DNA from: CAADGV01 sp040290295
GTDB lineage: Bacteria; Bacteroidota; Ignavibacteria; UBA10030; UBA6906
Length of the DNA stretch: 64,000 bases
Direction of reading: 5' to 3'
NCBI GenBank assembly: GCA_040290295.1
Contig: PSMW01000014.1
Location: 22,932-86,931 of the forward strand
Each line of letters opens with the position of its first letter. Position 1 is the stretch's first letter. Below the pieces are notes generated by a model that was given only the letters and a program-made list of their open reading frames with translations, was not told where the DNA came from and searched no databases. A program made the position numbers and the translations under genes. Below are positions 63,539-64,000 of the stretch, piece by piece.

Positions 63539-63567
63539 TTGCGCTTTGTTTACATCCAGCGTATATT
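63539..63567 (+). promoter_or_regulatory. Promoter of the second tRNA
   Basis: TTGCGC (63539-63544), 17 bases, TATATT (63562-63567), 35 bases before the tRNA. The stretch between the two tRNA genes holds no other element I can support. Confidence 0.6.
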
Positions 63568-63602
63568 TTGCGTGCCTTTTGGAGGAATGCTCCGCAGGTA
63601 TT

Positions 63603-63676
63603 GGCGGGATAGCTCAGCTGGTTAGAGCGTCGGAATCATAATCCGTAGGTCGGGGGTTCGAATCCCTCTCCCGCCA
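63603..63676 (+). tRNA. tRNA with anticodon CAT (elongator Met or lysidine-modified Ile)
   Basis: Acceptor GGCGGGA/TCCCGCC pairs fully, so it is not an initiator (which has a mismatched first pair). D-stem GCTC/GAGC, anticodon loop ATCATAA, T-stem GGGGG/CCCTC. The 27:43 pair is a T-T mismatch. The discriminator is A and CCA is not encoded (next bases CGC), unlike the neighbouring tRNA-His. Met and Ile(k2C) forms cannot be told apart by eye. Confidence 0.9.
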
Positions 63677-63678
63677 CG

Positions 63679-63908
63679 CCAATCGATGCCGTTGGTTCCG
63701 AGAGTCGAGACGGCTGCCCGAACCCTCACCACAATCTTCTCGGCCAGTTGGTCAGAACAATAGTCGCCGGCGCGCAACCGCCCGGCACATACGATGTGCA
63801 GTGGGATGGAAAAACGATCGCGGCACAACCATGGGCAGCGGTATGTACGTGTACCGGCTCCAAGCGGGGAGCTTCGTTCAGCACCACAAGATGATGTTGT
63901 TGAGATGA
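63679..63908 (+). pseudogene. Remnant of a type IX secretion C-terminal sorting domain
   Basis: Directly after the tRNA the frame reads CPNPHHNLLGQLVRTIVAG, PPGTYDVQWDGK. After a one-base slip in an A5 run (63810-63814) it continues NDRGTTMGSGMYVYRLQAG and QHHKMMLLR, then stop. This is the FlgD-Ig-like T9SS type A sorting domain (NPF.. / YNLLGQ.V.TL / G.y.v.WDG.d..G..v.sGvYfYrL.ag), with the segment between NP and NLLGQ deleted. Everything N-terminal is gone. It shows that the lineage has or had type IX secretion. After 63909 nothing further is evident. Confidence 0.7.
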
Positions 63909-64000
63909 TGGGTTCGGCACACGTGGAGGTTGCAGTTCGAAGACCCGGCTGTCACAATCGATCACGTCGATTCACGTTTCGACTATCGATGTGTGATGAT

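Noticed and set aside
63413..63625. Small protein gene between the two tRNA genes
   Set aside because: The frame runs into the tRNA and covers its promoter; no ribosome binding site and no similarity.

Overview
The window is a 64 kb stretch of a Gram-negative bacterial chromosome with mid-50s % GC by eye. Several things point to the Bacteroidota/Chlorobiota side of the tree, perhaps a Kapabacteria- or Ignavibacteria-like lineage. There is a degraded type IX secretion sorting domain at the right end, many small lipoproteins with a lipobox Cys, an LPS pathway (kdsB and a family 9 glycosyltransferase), a DUF2851 protein and a 2-oxoacid:ferredoxin oxidoreductase. The phylum call is inference; no rRNA is present. 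Two N-runs (12788-12800, 29725-29734) and about six reading-frame breaks mean this is draft sequence, so some 'pseudogenes' may be base-calling errors.

Layout. 1-3.2 kb: a truncated lipoprotein gene diverging from a MoxR-like ATPase/VWA pair. 3.3-5.6 kb: a 2-oxoacid:ferredoxin oxidoreductase whose alpha gene carries an in-frame TGA. 5.6-7.6 kb: two long non-coding stretches, one full of perfect palindromes, around a lipoprotein gene. 7.6-17.2 kb: a plus-strand run of macro-domain protein, two secreted amidohydrolases, a membrane protein, an esterase, a TerC protein and an M2-type peptidase. 17.4-30.4 kb, all minus strand: a DUF6174 lipoprotein, an HTTM-like membrane pair, a GalT-like protein with a phosphohexomutase, enolase, a family 9 glycosyltransferase, a probable defence pair (AAA ATPase plus TOPRIM-like DUF4276), a membrane peptidase/TPR protein and murA. 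30.5-34.5 kb: a gutted copper-ATPase remnant, a giant patatin-related protein and a LOG-like fragment. 34.6-40.4 kb, minus: histidine kinase, purA, STAS protein, secF, secD. 40.6-49.4 kb, plus: TPR protein, larE, NDH-2-like oxidoreductase, thioesterase, P460-type cytochrome, pyrF, thioredoxin/DUF3738 protein, DUF2851. 49.5-51.8 kb, minus: maeB. 52.2-58.2 kb, plus: a tightly packed operon of M48 peptidase, plsC, lipoprotein, gatC, kdsB, DUF502 and pyrG. 58.3-61.7 kb: gene remnants, an FkbM methyltransferase, an NAD-dependent epimerase and an alpha/beta hydrolase. 61.8-64 kb: an M20 peptidase, tRNA-His, tRNA-Met-type (CAT) and the T9SS remnant.

Much of the content is housekeeping: cell wall (murA), LPS and phospholipid (kdsB, family 9 glycosyltransferase, plsC), nucleotides (purA, pyrF, pyrG), glycolysis and anaplerosis (eno, maeB, phosphohexomutase, oxidoreductase), and protein export (secDF). 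Regulatory genes sit close to some of these, for example a kinase four bases after purA.

The points most worth a second look are as follows. The tRNA-His lacks the near-universal G-1 and carries U72/A73, as in one clade of alphaproteobacteria. The alpha-subunit gene has a TGA followed directly by a hairpin. A G9 tract splits the thioredoxin/DUF3738 gene. The AAA/TOPRIM pair sits in AT-richer DNA and has a broken effector gene. A palindrome-rich island lies at 7.2-7.5 kb. Five sigma-70-like promoters share a 17-base spacer.
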